A stretch of 39,284 bases of DNA, taken from assembly GCA_011391015.1 (NCBI GenBank), contig JAABRH010000010.1, forward strand, positions 1 through 39,284, in the 5' to 3' direction. The translations under genes were made by a program, and so were the position numbers. This document shows, in pieces, positions 36,235 through 39,284 of the stretch; position 1 is the first letter of the stretch; each line of letters starts with the position of its first letter. The DNA comes from Sulfurovum sp. (GTDB lineage Bacteria > Campylobacterota > Campylobacteria > Campylobacterales > Sulfurovaceae). The notes under the pieces are model-generated. The model worked only from the letters and a program-made list of their open reading frames with translations, was not told where the DNA came from and ran no database searches.

Positions 36235-37323
36235 ATGAAAAAACAGCATTTCATCGTCGCACTTTTCTTTTATAGCATAGCTGTTTTTTACCTGGCATCG
36301 ACTACGCCCATCAGCCCCCATGAGGCAAAGTTACTCTATAACTCACAAGATGTCGTAAGTATGTTTATGCAATGGGGACAGCACTTTGTTCCTGGATTTC
36401 TAGGCTTAAGACTCTTTTATCTTTTGTTCGGTTTTTTGACCATAGGACTTTTTTATCATCTTGGCAAACACTATTTTCCTAGGAACGATGATGCCTATCT
36501 GGCTACTTTTATCTTCATGTTCTTACCGGGCATACTCACCGCAAGTGTGTTGGCCAATGCGGCTATTGTTGTCTTACCGCTTGTACTTTTGTTTGTCATA
36601 CTCTATGAAAAAGGACATTTTGTTCCTCTTTTGTTTATTATGCTTCTGCTCTTTTTTGTTCATGAAAGTTCTATGGTCTTTTTTATTGCTGTTTTTCTGT
36701 ATGGTGTGATGTATCAAGACAAAAAACTTGTCTTTTCCTCTTTCTTGTTTTTTACTGCATTTATCTATTTTTCCAAAGGTATCGCAATAGGCGGTCGCCC
36801 AGCAGGGCATTTTGCTGAAATATTCGGGCTCTATGCCACGATTTTTTCTCCTTTGTTGTTTTTGTATTTTGTCTATGCGATGTACCGCACCCTGCTAAGA
36901 GGCAAACAGACACTCTTGTGGTATATCTCCTTTACGGCTTTGGCATTTTCATTATTGCTTTCTATCAGGCAGCGTGTGGCTATTGCCGATTTCGCACCCT
37001 ATGTTATGATTGCAGTGATTGTGATGCTCGATGTGTATAATCATAGCATCAGAGTGCGTTTGCCTGAGTTTCAAAAAATGTATAAACGCGGTTTTTATGT
37101 GGTTGTTCTGTTCTTGTCTTTGACGGTCAGTGCGATTGTGTTTCATCAACTGTTGTATTATGTTACACCTTATCCCAAAAAACATTTTGCACACCGACTC
37201 TATGCTCCTTATTTGATGGCAGAAAAATTAAAATCAGAAGGTAAAAATTGCTATGAAGGCGGCAAAGGGCGCTACTATTACCAGTTGAAGTACTATGAAA
37301 TGCTTCCTTGTCCAAACCCATAA
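36235..37323 (+). CDS. Polytopic membrane protein, GT-C glycosyltransferase-like
   Basis: This 362-residue protein has about nine or ten membrane helices. An acidic first periplasmic loop (TPISPHEAKLLYNS) follows helix 1, as in GT-39/ArnT-type GT-C glycosyltransferases, which carry a catalytic acidic residue there. The short C-terminal soluble tail has two Cys residues. The family assignment is tentative; a lipid-linked sugar transfer role would fit but cannot be proven. It starts 8 bases after the amidotransferase stop and is the last gene of that operon. Confidence 0.65.
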   Translation: MKKQHFIVALFFYSIAVFYLASTTPISPHEAKLLYNSQDVVSMFMQWGQHFVPGFLGLRLFYLLFGFLTIGLFYHLGKHYFPRNDDAYLATFIFMFLPGILTASVLANAAIVVLPLVLLFVILYEKGHFVPLLFIMLLLFFVHESSMVFFIAVFLYGVMYQDKKLVFSSFLFFTAFIYFSKGIAIGGRPAGHFAEIFGLYATIFSPLLFLYFVYAMYRTLLRGKQTLLWYISFTALAFSLLLSIRQRVAIADFAPYVMIAVIVMLDVYNHSIRVRLPEFQKMYKRGFYVVVLFLSLTVSAIVFHQLLYYVTPYPKKHFAHRLYAPYLMAEKLKSEGKNCYEGGKGRYYYQLKYYEMLPCPNP

Positions 37324-37344
37324 GAAAATATATTCCACATTGTT

Positions 37345-37400
37345 TCTAAAATACACAATACTTATTTTAGACTTATCGTTTGCATTAGATAAACGAAAGT
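37345..37400. promoter_or_regulatory. Two tandem inverted repeats upstream of aclB
   Basis: The first dyad is a 9-bp perfect repeat: TCTAAAATA (37345-37353) and TATTTTAGA (37363-37371), with a 9-base spacer. The second is ACTT(A)TCGTTT (37371-37381) and AAACGAAAGT (37391-37400), also with a 9-base spacer and one unpaired base. They abut each other 51-106 bases before the aclB ATG. They could be tandem operators for a regulator of the reductive TCA cycle, or paired hairpins ending the upstream gene. Confidence 0.45.
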
Positions 37401-37450
37401 CAAATCTTACACATGCTAAACTAATATGAACTAAATTAAAGGAGAACTCA

Positions 37451-38788
37451 ATGGCTCAAAAGGCGATTAGAGAGTATGACGCAAAGTCAATTCTGGCAAA
37501 GCACTGGGGTAAATATTTCCCGGACTTCACGTATGCATATGAAACCGTAATGGTCCAAAACGGATCAGAACTTTCAGAAGCTGCCAAAACACACACATGG
37601 CTCAATCAAAAAACACTGGTTGCCAAACCGGATATGCTTTTTGGAAAAAGAGGTAAAAACAATTTGGTATTGTTCAAAGATGCCAAACCGGGTGATGTTT
37701 CGTTGGCAAAAGCAACAAGCTGGATTGATGAAAAGTCAAGCACAAAACAATCCGTTTACTTTTCCTTTGACGGTGATACACCAACGGGTGAGCCTTCTGT
37801 GGATATGTTGACCCATTTTATCGTCGAACCGTTTACACCGCATGCACAAGAAGAAGAGTACTACATTTCAGCAACTGTTGTGGGTGATGATGATGTACTC
37901 TATATGTCGGCTGAGGGTGGTATGGAAGTAGAAGAGGGATGGGAAGAGAAGGTAACTGAAGTTGCATTCAAGATTACGGACACAGAAGAAGAGATAGCTT
38001 CTAAGATTAGAGCCAATGTCCCTGCAGATGTAGCCGAAAAAGATAAAGCTGCGTTTGCTGAATTTGCAATCGGTTTCTTTAAAGCATACAGAGAATTAAA
38101 CTTCGCTTACCTTGAAATCAACCCATTTGTGATGCAAGGCAACAAAATCGAACTGCTTGATATGGTTGCAAAACTCGATGATACTGCCGGATTTATGATG
38201 GTAGATGCGTGGGGTGATGTTGAGTACCCCACTGCATTCGGTATGGAAGAAAAGTCTCCAGAAGTACTTGCTATCGAGGAAGCAGATTCAAAAACAGGTG
38301 CTTCACTTAAATTAACACTGCTTAAACCTGAAGCACGTATCTGGACAATGGTAGCCGGTGGTGGTGCATCAGTGGTATATGCAGATACGATTGCTGACCT
38401 TGCAGGCATCGAAGACCTTGCCAACTATGGTGAGTACTCAGGTGGACCGACAACGGGTGAGACTAAATTTTATGCAGAAACACTGCTTGATTTGATGACA
38501 AGAGAAAAAGATGCGCAAGGCAGAGAAAAGATCCTGATTATCGGTGGAGCGATTGCGAACTTTACAGATGTTGCCAAAACCTTTACGGGTATTATCCAGG
38601 CATTTGAAGCATATGCGGACAAAATGAAAAATGTAGGCATCAAAATATATGTTAGACGTGGCGGACCAAACTACGAAAAAGGTCTTAAAGACATTAAAGA
38701 AGCAGCAGATAGACTTGGTCTTTGGATAGATGTATACGGACCAGAGACACATGTAACTGATATCGTTAGAATGGCAGTAGAGGCATAA
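37451..38788 (+). CDS. aclB: ATP-citrate lyase, ATP-grasp subunit AclB
   Basis: This is the smaller subunit of ATP-citrate lyase, which with AclA splits citrate to acetyl-CoA and oxaloacetate in the reductive TCA cycle, the carbon-fixation route of these bacteria. The 445-residue product resembles the succinyl-CoA synthetase beta fold: an ATP-grasp N-terminal half (LEINPFVMQGNKIELLDMVAKLDD) and a citrate-binding half with MVAGGGASVVYADTIADL, YGEYSGGPT and RRGGPNYEKGLK. GGAGAA lies 8 bases before the ATG. AclA follows after 9 bases. Presence of both genes is strong evidence for autotrophy by this cycle. Confidence 0.96.
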   Translation: MAQKAIREYDAKSILAKHWGKYFPDFTYAYETVMVQNGSELSEAAKTHTWLNQKTLVAKPDMLFGKRGKNNLVLFKDAKPGDVSLAKATSWIDEKSSTKQSVYFSFDGDTPTGEPSVDMLTHFIVEPFTPHAQEEEYYISATVVGDDDVLYMSAEGGMEVEEGWEEKVTEVAFKITDTEEEIASKIRANVPADVAEKDKAAFAEFAIGFFKAYRELNFAYLEINPFVMQGNKIELLDMVAKLDDTAGFMMVDAWGDVEYPTAFGMEEKSPEVLAIEEADSKTGASLKLTLLKPEARIWTMVAGGGASVVYADTIADLAGIEDLANYGEYSGGPTTGETKFYAETLLDLMTREKDAQGREKILIIGGAIANFTDVAKTFTGIIQAFEAYADKMKNVGIKIYVRRGGPNYEKGLKDIKEAADRLGLWIDVYGPETHVTDIVRMAVEA

Positions 38789-38797
38789 GGAGAGAAG

Positions 38798-39284
38798 ATG
38801 GCACAATTATTTACGAGAAATACACAGGCTATTTTTTGGAACAACAACACAACAGCAATCCAAAGAATGTTAGACTATGACTACACGATCAAAAGAGAAA
38901 AACCTTCAGTAGCGGGTATTGTAGCGCCTACAAGCGGAAACAAGTTTGAGAAATTTTTCTGGGGTGGTGATGAAATCATGATTCCCCTTTATAAAAATAC
39001 TGCAGAAGCAAAAGCGGCACAGCCACAAGCTGATGTTCTTTTGAACTTTGCATCATTTAGAACAGCGTATGATGTAACCATGGAAGCATTGCAAATCGGC
39101 GGATTTTCTTCTATTATGATTACAGCGGAAGGTATCCCTGAAAGACTTGCACGTAAAATGAACCAAGCTGCTCGTGATGCAGGTGTGATTGTCATCGGAC
39201 CTGCTACTGTTGGGGGCATTGTTCCTGGCGCATTTAAGATTGCAAACGTTGGTGGTACGATTGAAAACATTATCAATTCTAAAT
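38798..39284 (+). CDS. aclA: ATP-citrate lyase large subunit AclA, 5' part (runs off window)
   Basis: The frame is open from the ATG at 38798 to the end of the window (about 162 codons). AAGGAGAG lies about 6 bases upstream. The N-terminus (LFTRNTQAIFWNNNTTAIQRMLDYDY, then EKPSVAGIVAP and FFWGGDEIMIPLY) matches the CoA-ligase-like start of AclA. The later AEGIPERLARKM and IVIGPATVGGIVPG fit its CoA-binding/phosphohistidine region. The citrate-synthase-like C-terminal half must lie beyond the window. It is co-transcribed with aclB. Confidence 0.94.
   Translation, partial: MAQLFTRNTQAIFWNNNTTAIQRMLDYDYTIKREKPSVAGIVAPTSGNKFEKFFWGGDEIMIPLYKNTAEAKAAQPQADVLLNFASFRTAYDVTMEALQIGGFSSIMITAEGIPERLARKMNQAARDAGVIVIGPATVGGIVPGAFKIANVGGTIENIINSK

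Overview
This window looks like a chromosomal segment of a chemolithoautotrophic Campylobacterota (Sulfurovum/Sulfurimonas-like). The evidence is ATP-citrate lyase genes (reductive TCA cycle) at the right end, a fused IspD-IspF enzyme next to an orphan HP1021/Cj1608-type response regulator, a futalosine-pathway menaquinone gene (mqnE), and the general codon and base composition. The order mrp / ispDF / response regulator / ATP-sulfurylase-like / pgpA is, from memory, the same neighbourhood as Cj1606-Cj1610 of Campylobacter jejuni. I see no rRNA, tRNA, CRISPR array, insertion sequence or prophage. Most of the window is tightly packed housekeeping DNA; the only accessory-looking patch is a YefM-YoeB toxin-antitoxin pair at about 15.5-16.4 kb.

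Layout: (1) 1-5.6 kb, the 3' part of a large molybdopterin oxidoreductase, then a TorD-like chaperone, a polyferredoxin, a 28-residue mini-ORF and two unrecognised small proteins. (2) 5.7-10.4 kb, malic enzyme and an overlapping trio: DUF2868 membrane protein, DUF3482 GTPase and an HEAGH membrane protein. (3) 10.4-14.1 kb, minus strand: pgpA, a catalytically altered ATP-sulfurylase homologue, the orphan response regulator and ispDF, facing mrp (14.3-15.5 kb). (4) 15.5-18.6 kb, YoeB/YefM, a DUF3144 protein, a small acidic coiled-coil protein and a DUF1007-NicO metal exporter. (5) 18.7-29.7 kb, two thiamine units, each headed by a TPP riboswitch: thiC-thiO-thiS-thiG (biosynthesis), and TonB receptor / thiamine-binding protein / thiB-thiP-thiQ / kinase (uptake and salvage). 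(6) 29.8-34.1 kb, minus strand: glmS and glnD. (7) 34.1-37.3 kb: mqnE, a phosphoribosyltransferase, a pabA/trpG-type amidotransferase and a polytopic membrane protein. (8) 37.3-39.3 kb: aclB and the start of aclA, preceded by two tandem inverted repeats.

The clearest functional story is thiamine. The second riboswitch operon could carry thiamine from the outer membrane (TonB receptor) through the periplasm (ThiB) and inner membrane (ThiPQ) to phosphorylation (ThiK-like kinase), beside a de novo operon under the same type of switch. In both leaders a pyrimidine-rich segment can pair either with the 3' strand of the riboswitch or with the Shine-Dalgarno sequence, which suggests translational control. 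The best candidates for undescribed biology are the molybdoenzyme accessory cluster with its mini-ORF, the DUF2868/DUF3482/HEAGH trio, and the ATP-sulfurylase homologue that has lost several catalytic residues but stays in the regulator operon.
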